A stretch of 49,010 nt of DNA from Acidobacteriota bacterium (GTDB lineage Bacteria; Acidobacteriota; Terriglobia; Acidiferrales; UBA7541). Numbering within the stretch: the stretch's first letter is position 1; every line of letters begins with the position of its first letter. Below are positions 9,332 through 20,273 of the stretch, piece after piece. The stretch covers positions 1 through 49,010 of the forward strand of contig QHZB01000104.1 in the NCBI GenBank assembly GCA_003224525.1. Direction: 5' to 3'. The notes beneath the pieces are model-generated. The model did no database searches. It had not been told where the DNA came from and worked only from the letters and a program-made list of their open reading frames with translations. Made by a program: the position numbers and the translations under genes.

Positions 9332-12300
9332 ATGAGGCATCGCTGCGTATTCTTGTCATTTGTGCTGACGCTAGCGTCTTTGCTGGGCTTCACCGGTTCG
9401 CTTTTCGGGCAAGGACAGGACCGCGGTATCATAACCGGGCTTGTCACTGATAACACGGGGGCGGCTATCCCAGAAGCGGTGGTCACGATCACGAACGAGG
9501 CCACCCAAGACAAAACCGTGGTAAGCACGTCTTCGGCGGGCAATTACAGTACCCCTCCGCTTATCCTCGGTACTTACAGGGTGCAAGTCGATAAGACAGG
9601 TTTCAAGCCCTTCGTCCGCACGGGCATCCCACTTGTAAGTGGCGCCACATATCGTATGGATGCCACCCTTGACGTGGGCTCTACTACAGAGAGCGTCGCC
9701 GTAGAGGCTTCGGTAGTCGACATCAACGTATCGAATCCAGAGGTTTCGAGCATTCTTGGGGCGAAGTACTACGAGGACTTGCCCGTAGTAATGGGCTCCG
9801 ACATCCGTTTGGCGGAATCGTTATTGAACGTGCAGCCCGGCTATGTTCCGATGCGCCCGAATGGTGACCCCATTTTTCGCGGGAGCCAGTTTATGTCCCG
9901 CATGAATGGCGGCCAGACCATGGCCATGGAGAATTATCTGGATGGAGCTTCGTTTGGAAGCGCCATCGACCACAACAACACTCAAGAGCGCTCGGTCCCG
10001 TACGACTCCGTACAGGAGATGAAGATCATTGACAGCAACTTCTCTGCTCAGTATGGGCGAACAAGCGGCGGCTTCGTCGAGTACACAACCAAGGCCGGTA
10101 CTTCGACATTTCACGGCAGTGCTTACGACTACTATAACTATCAGGGCCTAAATGCTAAAGGGGAACTGGTTGCTGCGGTCTCCCCGCAGCACAAGGAGAA
10201 CTGGGGATTCAGTGCGGGCGGCCCGGTCTTGATCCCCCACCTCTACGACGGCCGGAAGCATCAGACATTCTTTTTCGTAAACCTTGACGACCTCCACTTC
10301 ATGCAGGGCGCCCTTCCGAGTTTCGGCAATACCAACCCGATTCCTGCTTTCTTGCAGGGGAACTTTTCCCAAATCCTGAACACCGGTGCGGTCCTTGGGA
10401 CGGACGCGTTAGGCCGGCCGATCTACAGCGGTGAGATCTACAACCCGTCGACGACGCGGACTGTGAATGGAATATCGGTACGGGATGGCTACGGCTTTGA
10501 CGCAACGACGGGGCTTCCCATAGCTGGGGCCGCCAACATTATTCCAGCCAATGATCCTCTGAGGAGCGGTATTGCCGGCAAGTTGGCTGCGCTTATTCCG
10601 GCTCCGGACCGCTCTGGTCTGACAAACAACTCGTTTGTCCCGTCGGGAAACAAGTACATCAATCCCAAGACGTTGTTTGTCAGGGTGGACCAGTCTCTTG
10701 GAACCAACCTTAAGATGTCAACTTCGGTAAATGTAAATACTCGGCCTTCGTTGAGGCAGTGCGCGAGCTTCTCGAAAGGCTGCAACTTTACCGATCCTTC
10801 GAAATATTTCGGAGAAGGTTTTTATCAGGACATCACCACTCGGACCGTCCATCAGCAATTCAACTGGATTATCCGCCCCAACTTGTTCAATCACACCACT
10901 CTTTCGTTCGACCGCTGGGTGCTACCTGCTCATCCGGTCTCCGCAGGACAGCACTGGGTGTCCAGTCTGGGCCTAAAAGGGCCTATCAGCGATGAAGGAG
11001 GTGCTCCGAGGGTCTCATTCAACAGCCCTACTATCCCGTATTCGCATTACGGTGAGGCTGACCACGTCGCCGAGGGGGATATTGCCAACCGCTGGCAACT
11101 CCTCGACGATATTACCTGGGTGAAAGGTCGGCATACGATCACAGCTGGCTTCGAATACCGGCACCACCAATTTCCGACCATCGGTGATGGAAATGTAACC
11201 GGTAGTTATAACTTCAGCTACGCGGAAACGGCGGGATACAACGCCAATGGCGTCCAACAGATTCGCACCGGAGATCCGGTGGCCTCCTTCCTACTCGGTC
11301 AGGTGGACAACGCCAATTTCAGCATCAACTATCGGCATCTGCTCAATGAGCAGTACATCTCGCCTTGGGTGAACGACAATTTCAAGGTCACCTCGAACCT
11401 GACCCTAACGCTCGGATTGCGCTTTGACTACCAGGGGTGCTTGTCCGATTCCCGCGGTAACGAATCAACGTTTGATCCTAAAGCTGCGAATCCGGGGGCC
11501 GGTGGTCACCTCGGAGCGATGATCTTTGCGGGCAACGGCACGGGCCGGACCGGTAAGAATTGCTTCGAGGATCCCCCAAAGGACGCTTGGGGTCCGCGTC
11601 TCGGGTTCGCGTATCGTGTCGACAGCAAAACGTCGATTCGCGGCGGCTACGGCATCTACTATGGAGGTATTGCGGCCAATCAGTTTACAGGGTTTCCGGA
11701 GCTCGGCTTCTCCACGAACCCCACTGTCCCTAACTTCACCAGTGGTTTTGCCCCTGCCTTTTATTGGGACAATGGTTTCCCGCAGTCAGTGATCAAACTC
11801 CCACCCAGCATCGATCCAACCATAGCCAATGGACAGGGTCCTATCTGGGTAACGAAGGACAGTAAGAATCTGCCGCGTTATCAGAACTATTCCCTCACCG
11901 TGGAGCGCCAAGTCGGAGCAAGCCTGCTGCTCAGCGGGTCCTATATCGGCAACCACGGGACGCGGCTGCCTTCGAATGCTCCCACACTTGGACTGCTCGA
12001 TAACATGAACAATCCTTCTTTATTAGCCAAGTATGGGGAATCACGCCGCCTTACCCCGGCTTTCAGGGAGACGTGGCCCAGGCTCTGCGTCCCTGGCCTC
12101 AGTACACAAGGCTGAACGTTAAGAGTGTTCCGACCGGGTACAGCACGTACAACTCTTTCACAGCCAAGCTGGAAAAGAGATTCATGGGCGGACTCATCGG
12201 CCGTGTGGCTTATACCGTCTCCAAACTGATTAACAGCGGTGCCGATGACGTACTCGTGGGAGACAGTCCCGGGATCCAGAATCCACTCCTTGGCTCTCAA

Positions 12301-12882
12301 GATCGCCGCTCGCTAAGCAGAGACGACCTGCCAAGGTCCCTTATTCTTGCATGGTCTTATGAACTTCCCTTCGGGAAGGGCAAGAAATTCGCTGGAAATG
12401 CGAACCGAACTTTGGACGCGTTTATTGGGGGATGGACAATGGCAGCCACCCAACGCTACGATGCGGGACGTCCACTGAGCATAACTATGGCTTGCGACTT
12501 CTGCAGCGTTCTGTTCAGCAACACGAAACGGCCCAACAAGGTTGGGGATGGTTACAGCCATACCTCCAATGTCTTGACGCCCGGCGGTTATTTGAATCCG
12601 AGCGGCTGGGCTGATCCCGGCTCGTATGCGTTCGGTAATGCTCCATTACATGACGGGTCGGTCCGCAGCTTCCCGTATTACAACGAGGATCTCAATATCG
12701 CGAAACGGTTCCGAGTGACCGAGGGCGTGGGTATGCGGTTTGAGAGCCAGTTCGGCAATCTTTTCAACCGCCATCTGTGGTGCGATCCGGACACGAATTG
12801 GAGTAGTCCTACATTCGGCGAAGTGTTCGGACAATGCGATCAGCCACGGAACATTCAGTTCGGTTTGCGATTGGAGTTTTGA
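9332..12882 (+). pseudogene. TonB-dependent receptor with carboxypeptidase-regulatory-like N-terminus, frameshifted
   Basis: Signal peptide (FVLTLASLLGFTGSLFGQ), then a CarboxypepD_reg-like domain (GIITGLVTDNTGAAIPEAVVTI, GNYSTPPLILGTYRVQVDKTGF), a plug-like region, and a 22-strand-type barrel ending in the aromatic GLRLEF. The ATG at 9332 has GGGGGAGG 7 bases upstream. The reading frame breaks: frame one runs to 12115 but loses family sense after LLAKYG (about 12033), while another phase, open from before 12031, resumes with ITPPYPGFQGDVAQALRPWP and continues to the stop at 12882. The usual linker between these motifs is shorter than expected, so a small internal deletion of 1+3n bases is the likely cause. 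It would be an outer-membrane importer for glycan-like ligands; if truncated at 12115 it lacks the last strands and would probably not insert. Confidence 0.85.
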
Positions 12883-12936
12883 GCGCACCAGGACAGCCAT
12901 TTCAGCGGCGGGATACTGAGAGGGTCCTGCCGCTGC

Positions 12937-15900
12937 TTGTTGGCCGAGCGCAGGTGTTTCTCGCCTATGGTTTCCGGAGCCTCTTATCGTCGAGCTCGAT
13001 GCATTCAGACTGTTCTCGCTGGTGCTGGCCTAGCCTCATTGGTTTTTTGCTTTCCGTTACGTGCCGCACAAACACCCAACGCCGCCGACCAGTCCTATAA
13101 GCAGGCCGTACAGGCCTTGCAACACACGCAATGGGACACGGCAGTTTCGCTTTTTGAAGAAACGCTCCGGCTGGATCCGCACCGCGCTGCTGCTCAGAAC
13201 GGTTTAGGTGTCGCGCTTGGAAAGCTGGGTAACCGGGACGCGTCAGTTGCTGCGTTCCAGCATGCGATCGAAATCGATGGCCGCTATGCTGAAGCGCATT
13301 ACAACCTAGGGCTATGTCTAGAACAATCCGGCGATCTAGAACAGGCCATTTCTGAATTGAAAGTCGCTAATCAATTGAAGCCTGACTACGTGGATGCCCA
13401 GTACGCGTTGGGCATTACTTTTCAACAAAAGGGAGACGTAGATCGGGCCGTTGAATTTTTTGAGATTGTGTTGAGGGAGGATCCGCGCTCGGCTGAAGCC
13501 CACAACGCCCTTGGACTTGCCTACGTTCAGAAGAATCGCGTGTTAGAGTCTCTCGCCGAGTTCCAGCAGGCGGTCGATGTGGCTCCAGAATACGTCCCAG
13601 CGTATGAGAATTTGGCTTCAACGCTTGCCCAGTCCGGAAAATTCACTCAAGCTGCGGGTGTCCTTCGCTCGGCGTTGGCTTTCGAGCCCGATGCAACGGA
13701 ATTACACTTCAAGTTGGGTCACGCGCTCCGCGCTGCGGGAGATCTAGACGGAGCTCTGCGCGAGCTGATGCCCTTAGCTAAATCTCGCGACAGCGCTCAG
13801 GTAGAGAGCGAAATAGCCGCAACTCTGCGCACCAAGGGGGACTTTCGTGGAGCGCTTGATGCATCGGAGAAGGCTCTAAGCCTAGCTCCGAGCGAGCGCA
13901 GTGCATATGTAACCCTCGGTTTGGCCTTGAGAGACGAAGCCGCCTACACAGGCACTCGACGCGCCCGATCTGAACGTCATCTCCCGAGCCCAAAAGCTAA
14001 AGCTCACTACAACGCGGGAAGCGAGCTCCTTTCCCGAGGAGATCTGGACGGCTCGGAAAAGGAACTTGAGAGAGCCGTACAGCTGGATCCGACTTATGCA
14101 GAAGCTCATAACCTGCTTGGATTTGTGCTTGGAAATTCGGGCGACCTTCCAGCAGCGCTCAAGCACTTGCATAGGTCTGTGCAATTGGCGCCCAGCCTTG
14201 CGGAATCTCACTATAACCTTGGGGCGGCGCTCTGGTATAGCGGACAAAAGGCCGAAGCCATATCGGAATTGGAAACCGCCATACATCTGGATCCTACATT
14301 CGTCGAAGCCTATTCCTTCCTAGGCACGGCCTGCCGGCAGAACGGTGACCTGGAACGCGCACGCAAATATCTCGATCGCGCCATCAGTCTTAATCCGGCT
14401 CTGCCTGGCCCACACGTTGACGACGGCTTAATCCTTCTCAAGACGGGACAGCACAAGGTTGCGTATGAACAGTTTCGGTCAGATTCCGGACCTGGAAGCG
14501 GCCGTTGCGGAACTACAACAAGCAATCAAAGAAAGAACTGAGGACCCGCTAGCCTTTGACACTTTGGGGGTTCTGATGGGGAAAGCCGGGAACGCCTCGG
14601 ACCTCGTCATCGAGCAGTTTCGCAAAGCTATTCAGCTGCGTCCAGAGTTCCCCGAGGCCCACAATCATCTTGGTTTGGCGCTTATTCAGATCGGAGAAGA
14701 TCAAGAGGCCATTAAAGAGTTTCGAGAGGCGTTGCGGTGGGATTCGTCCTACGCCGAGGCTTACGCGAATCTCGGGGGAATACTCACGTCCACCGATGTG
14801 GAGGAAGCAATACCCCAACTGCAGCGCGCGATTAGCTTGCGACCAGATCTGGTGAAAGCCCAGTACAACTTGGCAATGGCATACCTGGGAAAATACGGGG
14901 TTGATAGGCATATCGAGCAGTTGCAAAAGGTAATCGCGCTGAATCCAAAGTTCTCTGAGGCTTACTACACGCTTGGCAAGGCGTTCATGCAGAAAGGACA
15001 AGCCCAGGAAGCCATCGCCGCATTACGTAGGGCGATAAGCATCGACCCGACCTCGGGCAGTGCCCATTACCAGCTGGGGTTGGTGCTGGCGAGGACGAAG
15101 AAGGTCGAGGAAAGCAAACAGGAGTTGGAGAAGGGATTGAGCCTGGTACGTGCCAATGATAACAATCGCAAAGCTAATTCCCTAATGGCCCAGGCCAAAA
15201 TGCAGATGGAGCAGGGGGACATTCAGGGCGCGATCGAAAACTCAGCTAGAGTCATTGCCTTGGTATCGGATTATGCGGAGGGGCATGCGCTCCTGGCTCA
15301 GGCATTGGGCAAGCATGGCGATCTAGAAAGCGGTGTCGGTGAGTTCAAGCGCGCTTTAGCACTTCAGCCAAAACTCTATTCGGCGCAACTGGGCCTAGGT
15401 CGTGCCTTGCGTTCCAAGGGGGACCTCCGCGAAGCCGAATCGGCGTTTCGTGAGGCCATCCGCTCACACCCCGATTCTCCGGAGGCCTATTACGATTTGG
15501 GTTTGGCTTTGTCGGAACTGCACAATGAGAAAGAAGCGGCGGCCGCTTTTCAGAAGGTCCTGCAGCTCGATCCGGGTAACACCAAGGCGCAAGAAAATCT
15601 AAACGCCATCGCAAAATCGACTTATCCAGACCAAACCGCGCAGGCTGTCCTAGGAGCATCTGACTTACAGCCTGGACCAGCCGTTTCCCCAGGCGGGGTC
15701 CTCGCAAGCACCGACAACGACAATTTCGACCAGATCAAAAATTTCGAGGGTTTGGTTCAGCAGGAGAAATGGGATGAGATCCAGCCTCTACTTCGGAGCT
15801 ACTTGGCGGAGCATCCGCATTCATGGCGAGTTCATTATATTAGCGGATATGTCTCATTCAGGATTCTCAAAATCGGTGATTCGATTCGTCAACTGGCCAA

Positions 15901-16627
15901 GTCCCTCGAATTAAATGCAAACAATGCCGATGCGCACAAGGTTCTCGGTCGCGATCTGATGACGATTGGAAGATTCGACGCCGCCCAGGCGGAGTTTGAA
16001 CAGGGGATCCGGTACAACCCGCAATCTGCGGAAATGCACTTCAACTTGGGCAAACTATTTTCGATACAGGACAACTGGATTGCTGCGCGCAAGGAATTCG
16101 AAGCGGCACTCCGTATCGACCCTTCATACCTGGAAGCTTTGGATGGCGTTGGCCTTGCCCGGGAGGCTTTGGGAGATGACAGCGGGGCCGTTGCGAGTTA
16201 TGAGAAAGCCATCGCAATTAACGATGCCCGAAAGGGAAAGTTTGTTTCGGCGCACGTGAACCTTAGCGCCCACTACAATCAGAAGAGTGACCCCCAAAAG
16301 GCGCTCCAGTACGCTCGCGCGGCACTGCAAGTCGATCCTAAATCGGACACCGCGTGGTTTCAGCAGGCAAAAGCAAACGAGGCCCAAGGTCAACTACACG
16401 ATGCGGTCAATGCACTGAATCGAGCCATTGCCCTAAATCCGCATACCTCTTCGTATTACTACGTTCTGGCTCGCGTCTGTCGGCGGCTAGGAAAGTTGGA
16501 CGAAGCTCGCAAGGCATTGGATTCGTTCGTGCGCTTGGAAAAGGAAACAAACGACCTGGAAGAAATGCGGCGAAATCTCGCCAATCGCCCTGGCAATCCC
16601 TCAGAACGGAGAAGTCAACGCGACTAG
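12937..16627 (+). pseudogene. Giant secreted TPR protein, split by a 1-base frameshift
   Basis: Read as one gene of about 1,229 residues interrupted near 14479. The first part (TTG start at 12937, or ATG at 12967) carries a signal peptide (TVLAGAGLASLVFCF) and about 14 TPRs, ending normally at HKVAYEQFR before running out of frame to a stop at 14541. Removing one T at about 14479 joins it directly to QIPDLEAAVAELQQAI, the start of the second open part, which holds at least 15 more TPRs (AIQLRPEFPEAHNHLGLALI, ALRIDPSYLEALDGVGLARE) up to 16627. It begins 54 bp after the receptor gene, so the two are likely co-transcribed. TPR partners of such receptors are common in Acidobacteriota; their role is unproven. 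A sequencing error would restore one intact gene. Confidence 0.8.
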
Positions 16628-16692
16628 GGCCCCCAACAACGAGGAGGCAGTACCCCTTGGGGCTAGGAAAAATCTGAACTGCTTGGGGACGG

Positions 16693-17721
16693 GTGAATGC
16701 TCGGGTTATGGGTTTAACCATTCGTGATGTCGCGAAGGCTGCAGGGGTTTCCACTGCCACGGTCTCCAACGTCTTGAACAAGACAGGTAAAGTGGGTCGG
16801 CGCACGCACGTGCTGGTGCTCTCGACCGTCAAGCGTCTCGGGTACTTCCCGAACGTTCACGCACGTCACCTCGCTTCGCGCGATAGCCGCACACTGGGGA
16901 TCATTGTCTCGGACATCGAGAATCCGTTCTTCCCTGAAGTGATCAAGAGTTTTGAAACTCGAGCCCAGCAGCTTGGTTATGACGCCATACTCAGCGATAC
17001 CAATTATGATCCCCGGAAGACCCGGAAGGCTGCCGAGAGAATGATGGAGCACAATGTCCGCGGCGTTGCAGTGATGACCTCCGAAATCAGCTTGCGATTG
17101 ATCCACGAACTTGCCCGAAGAAGGATTGCTGTGACTTTCCTCGACCTCGCGCCAGTACGCAGTTACATGAGCAACTTGAGAATTGATTATTTCTCTGGAG
17201 TCCAGCAAATCGTCAAATACCTTTATCAACACGGACATCGGCGAATCACCTTCATCGCGGGGAGGCCCGGGCTCAAGTCCAACAATGCCCGGCTGGAAGC
17301 GTACGAGAAGTGCATGCTGGATTTGGGACTCGAGCCGGGACCGATACTGCGCGGCGACTTGCGCTTCGAAGGGGGCTTGGCGGCGGGCCTGGCTATTGCG
17401 AAGCTATCTCCCAGACCCACCGCAGTGGTGGCCGTCAACGATCTAACTGCCGTTGGCGTCATCAAGGGTCTGTCGAAAGCCGGCTGCCGTGTCCCGCAGG
17501 ATGTTTCTGTTACGGGATTCGACAACACGCGCCTGGCCGAATATAGCAATCCCTCAATCACCACAGTGGACGTGCACCGAGACATGCTGGGCCAGATGGC
17601 CGCCGACGCTCTTCATGAACTCTCCTGCTCCGCCAATCCTCTGGGCAGGGAATATCAAATTCCCGCTGAGCTGATTTTGGGAGATTCCTCGGGACCCGCT
17701 CCCACTGAACAGATGCCTTAG
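16693..17721 (+). CDS. LacI/GalR-family transcriptional regulator
   Basis: 342 residues from GTG 16693; ATG 16708 (MGLTIRDVAKAAGVS) is an equally plausible start. N-terminal HTH about 8-27 (LTIRDVAKAAGVSTATVSNV) and hinge helix around YFPNVHARHLAS, then a periplasmic-binding-protein-type effector domain (RTLGIIVSDIENPFFPEVI, GVAVMTS, HRRITFIAGRPG, AVVAVNDLTAVGVIKGL, VSVTGFDN). The gene lies 65 bp downstream of the TPR gene and closes the receptor locus; the paired AAGCGCTT sites before the receptor are its likely operators, giving ligand-relieved repression. The effector is unknown, probably a sugar or sugar derivative. Confidence 0.93.
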   Translation: MNARVMGLTIRDVAKAAGVSTATVSNVLNKTGKVGRRTHVLVLSTVKRLGYFPNVHARHLASRDSRTLGIIVSDIENPFFPEVIKSFETRAQQLGYDAILSDTNYDPRKTRKAAERMMEHNVRGVAVMTSEISLRLIHELARRRIAVTFLDLAPVRSYMSNLRIDYFSGVQQIVKYLYQHGHRRITFIAGRPGLKSNNARLEAYEKCMLDLGLEPGPILRGDLRFEGGLAAGLAIAKLSPRPTAVVAVNDLTAVGVIKGLSKAGCRVPQDVSVTGFDNTRLAEYSNPSITTVDVHRDMLGQMAADALHELSCSANPLGREYQIPAELILGDSSGPAPTEQMP

Positions 17722-17740
17722 TGTTTGGATCAGTCGCACC

Positions 17741-17764
17741 TGGGTGCTAGCATGGGTGCTAGCA
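17741..17764. repeat. Tandem 12-bp repeat TGGGTGCTAGCA x2
   Basis: Two perfect adjacent copies of TGGGTGCTAGCA just after the LacI gene, followed by the palindromic repeat module at 17784. It may be part of the decayed mobile-element border that begins here. Confidence 0.75.
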
Positions 17765-17783
17765 TGCAAAAGCTGACCAGTGC

Positions 17784-17853
17784 CTCGCCGAAATTAAGAA
17801 CGCATTTGAAATCAATAACATACAAAGAGGTCCTGTAACATGCGTTACAGGAC
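17784..17853. repeat. Dispersed repeat module with GTAAC-palindrome (copy 1)
   Basis: This module, beginning GCCTCGCC and containing TTGAAATCAATAACATAC, recurs at 40523-40592 and more loosely at 28670-28746. At 17831-17852 it holds an inverted repeat with 9-bp arms, TCCTGTAAC and GTTACAGGA, around ATGC. The matching site at 28729 is a perfect palindrome of the same GTAAC...GTTAC type. Probably an end or att-like piece of a mobile element. Confidence 0.6.
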
Positions 17854-18530
17854 GGCACCTCCCCTAAAAATTCGGATGATCTAATTCCAGCTGATGTTGT
17901 AACGAGCACCACGATGCCGTAGGTAATCTGCTTTCAATCACTCGCGCAACGGTGCCCGCGAATAGCGGCTTGGCCATCCTGGGCTTCGTTCCCCAGACAG
18001 GATTTGTTGAGCGCCAAAGCGCGCTTTTCACTCGAACGGAGCGTCCACAACCTTGCTATCGGACATACCCAAAACCTAGCTAGTGCCTAGCCTCAGCTCA
18101 GATATACTGCGGCTATGCTAATGGTCATCTTCGGAGCCGGCGCTTCCTGTCACAGGAGCGACTCGGAGGGCTGCACCATCGTTACAATCGAGCGGCATAG
18201 TCCGGATCGATTTTCGACCGGTCCTTATATATGTGTATATGTATGTATGTGCGCTCCACGCACGCGCGGGTTCGCCCCCTGCAGAGTCTTCTTGCTGTAT
18301 CGTATTCACGCCTACTCCACCAAGAACCGCCCCGTTTTGGGGCTCGGCTGAAGTTTTGGCGAACGACAGCTGGTGTGAAAAGAAACGCATGCGCGCCTCC
18401 GGAAGGCCTGAAGAAAGACTATCTCCATCGCCGATGGCAATTCAATCGAGAAACGGACAGAGGTCTATTTTGCTCTCGCACATGACTTGGCTAAGTCCTC
18501 GAAAGCTGCTTGAAAGGCACCGTTAGGATT
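17854..18530. other. Gene-free stretch with a second dispersed repeat (18026-18070)
   Basis: No convincing gene. At about 18026-18070 a segment beginning TTTTCACTCGAACGGAGCGT matches 40662-40707, showing that this whole block and 40.5-40.7 kb derive from the same repeat. A TA/TG-rich simple-sequence tract sits at about 18228-18253. Short overlapping frames around 18115-18526 have no family resemblance. Confidence 0.45.
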
Positions 18531-18660
18531 CTCTCCGACGGCGGGAGACCGACGCGGCGGACAAGGTCGGCGTAGCGAGGGGCGGAATGGAGACCGTCAA
18601 AGCCTCGGATCCACTTTGAGGAAAGCCATCATCCAAAAGTGATCCTCATAGGCTTTTTCG
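18531..18660 (+). terminator. Structured region ending in a terminator-like hairpin
   Basis: 18600-18655 forms a long imperfect hairpin: AAGCCT pairs with AGGCTT, and GGATCCACTTT pairs nearly fully with AAAAGTGATCC. It is followed on the plus strand by TTTTTCGTTTT, as for a Rho-independent terminator. Just upstream, GACGG (18537) can pair with CCGTC (18594) around an inner CCGAC/GTCGG pair. No plus-strand gene lies near, so this may end a small non-coding transcript, or serve the convergent aminotransferase gene from the other side. Confidence 0.4.
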
Positions 18661-18698
18661 TTTTGAGCCCACGGGAAAACCGATTTGTCATTGATTAA

Positions 18699-19847
18699 TT
18701 ATTTCCCGAACTGTGTATCCCATTCCTTGACCTTGGCGATTGTGTAATTCACTTCTTCGGCAGTCAACTCGGGGAACATCGGCAAAGAAACGCATTGTGC
18801 TGCGTTCGCCTCGGCGTTTGGCACGTGCGGGTTCGGATCCGCCGGCTTGTTCCACGGATAGCCTTCCTGTTTGTGAATCGCAATAGGGTAGTGCATCTTC
18901 GCATCGATACCCGCCGCAACCAGGAATTGCGCGAGGTGATCGCGCTTGGGGTGCTCCACAACGTAAAGGTGATATGCGTGGCGATATCCTGGCATTTCCT
19001 TCGGAAGCTTCAGACTAGTGCCTATAAGTCCCTCGGTATAGCGTTCGGCCCACGCTCGTCGCTGATCGGTCCACTTCCTAATATGCTTTAGCTTCACGCT
19101 CAGGAATCCTGCGTGGAGATCGTCCAGCCGACTATTGAACCCAAAGGTGTGCACGGATCGCTTCAGCGATCCGTGGTTGCGCATCCGCCGCAAGGTTTCG
19201 TCAATCTCCGGCCGGTTGGTGGTGAGCGCGCCGCCGTCGCCAAAGGTCCCCAGGTTCTTCTGGATGATGAAGCTGATGCACACTGCATCGCTCAATTCAC
19301 CCTGTTTGAATCCGTCTCCATGTGCATCAACGGACTGCGCGTTGTCCTCGACAACCCATAGCTTGTGTTTTTTCGCGATCGCGCTGACCGCCTTCATGTC
19401 GGCGCAATGTCCGTAAAGATGCACGGGCACGATGCCCACCGTGCGCGGCGTGATCGCGGCTTCAATCTTCGTGGGATCGATGTTATTGGTCGCCCGATCG
19501 GAATCCACGAACACCGCTCTACCCCCTGCGATCCAGATGGCTTCAGCCGTCGCAAAGAAGGTGTTCGCGGTTGTGATCACTTCATCGCCAGGACGGATGC
19601 CCAGCGCCATGAACGCAAGCCACAATGCGTCCGTACCCGAGTTCACCCCGACGGCGTATTTCAGGCCAAAATAGTGGGCGAGTTCCTTTTCGAAGCGCTC
19701 CAGCGTCGGACCCATTACGTAGGATTCGCTTTCGATGACGGCGTGGAAAGCTTCGTCAATCTCGCTCTTAATGCTGTAGTACTGGCGGGCGTGACCATAG
19801 AATGGGACCGTCATTTTCGGAGCGGGCGCCGGTTTGGACGTGGTCAT
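18699..19847 (-). CDS. DegT/DnrJ/EryC1-family sugar aminotransferase
   Basis: 382 residues. The ATG at 19847 is chosen because GAGGAGAAG precedes it; an upstream ATG (19901) adds 18 unrelated residues. Fold-type I PLP enzyme: GTDAL (71-75) binds the phosphate, VEDNAQ supplies D168 for the pyridine nitrogen, and K197 in IIQKNLGTFGDGG is the aldimine lysine. The C-terminal half has RHAYHLYVV and IDAKMHYPIAIHKQ typical of the family. Members transfer an amino group to nucleotide-linked keto-sugars (NDP-amino-sugar synthesis for LPS or exopolysaccharide); the exact sugar cannot be told. No other nucleotide-sugar genes are nearby, so it stands alone, divergent from the gluconolactonase. Confidence 0.92.
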   Translation of the reverse strand: MTTSKPAPAPKMTVPFYGHARQYYSIKSEIDEAFHAVIESESYVMGPTLERFEKELAHYFGLKYAVGVNSGTDALWLAFMALGIRPGDEVITTANTFFATAEAIWIAGGRAVFVDSDRATNNIDPTKIEAAITPRTVGIVPVHLYGHCADMKAVSAIAKKHKLWVVEDNAQSVDAHGDGFKQGELSDAVCISFIIQKNLGTFGDGGALTTNRPEIDETLRRMRNHGSLKRSVHTFGFNSRLDDLHAGFLSVKLKHIRKWTDQRRAWAERYTEGLIGTSLKLPKEMPGYRHAYHLYVVEHPKRDHLAQFLVAAGIDAKMHYPIAIHKQEGYPWNKPADPNPHVPNAEANAAQCVSLPMFPELTAEEVNYTIAKVKEWDTQFGK

Positions 19848-20273
19848 GATTCTTCTCCTCAAATTCACGAACCAACGGAGTGGTGCCCGCTGACCCAGCA
19901 AATTTATTCGGAGGAAGCAGTGCGGGTCAAGTATTAAATCGGTTCAGTGAGGGTGTTGCGAAATCCCGGTTTAATGGAGACTTCGGCAGACACGAAGACC
20001 TAGGCGGTTTCCTCGGATTGCGACTCCCAGGCGATTGCGCGCTGCGTCTCGCTGTCGCAGGAGAGATGTCGAAGTCCAGTGCCCGCCGCGCTTACCGGAC
20101 ATCGTCACAAAACCACGTGGTCGATTATCTGACTACATTCAGGTGAAAGCTGACCGTTTCTGAACTGGGCAGGGGACATCTAATCGCCCAGAGTTAACGG
20201 AAACGGGTATGTCACGACAGAACAGGCCGTGATAATGTGCGTCGGAGCGGATTTTCCCGCCGGAGGGAGACCG
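19848..20273. other. Divergent promoter region, no motif identified
   Basis: The 426 bp between the divergent aminotransferase and gluconolactonase genes. Both have good ribosome sites at its edges (GAGGAGAAG on the minus strand, GGAGGGAGA on the plus strand), so two promoters must lie here, but I see no distinct operator or hairpin. Confidence 0.35.

Noticed and set aside
18228-18253. TA/TG-rich tract as a promoter or origin element
   Set aside because: Simple-sequence stretch without boxes, DnaA motifs or a neighbouring gene start.
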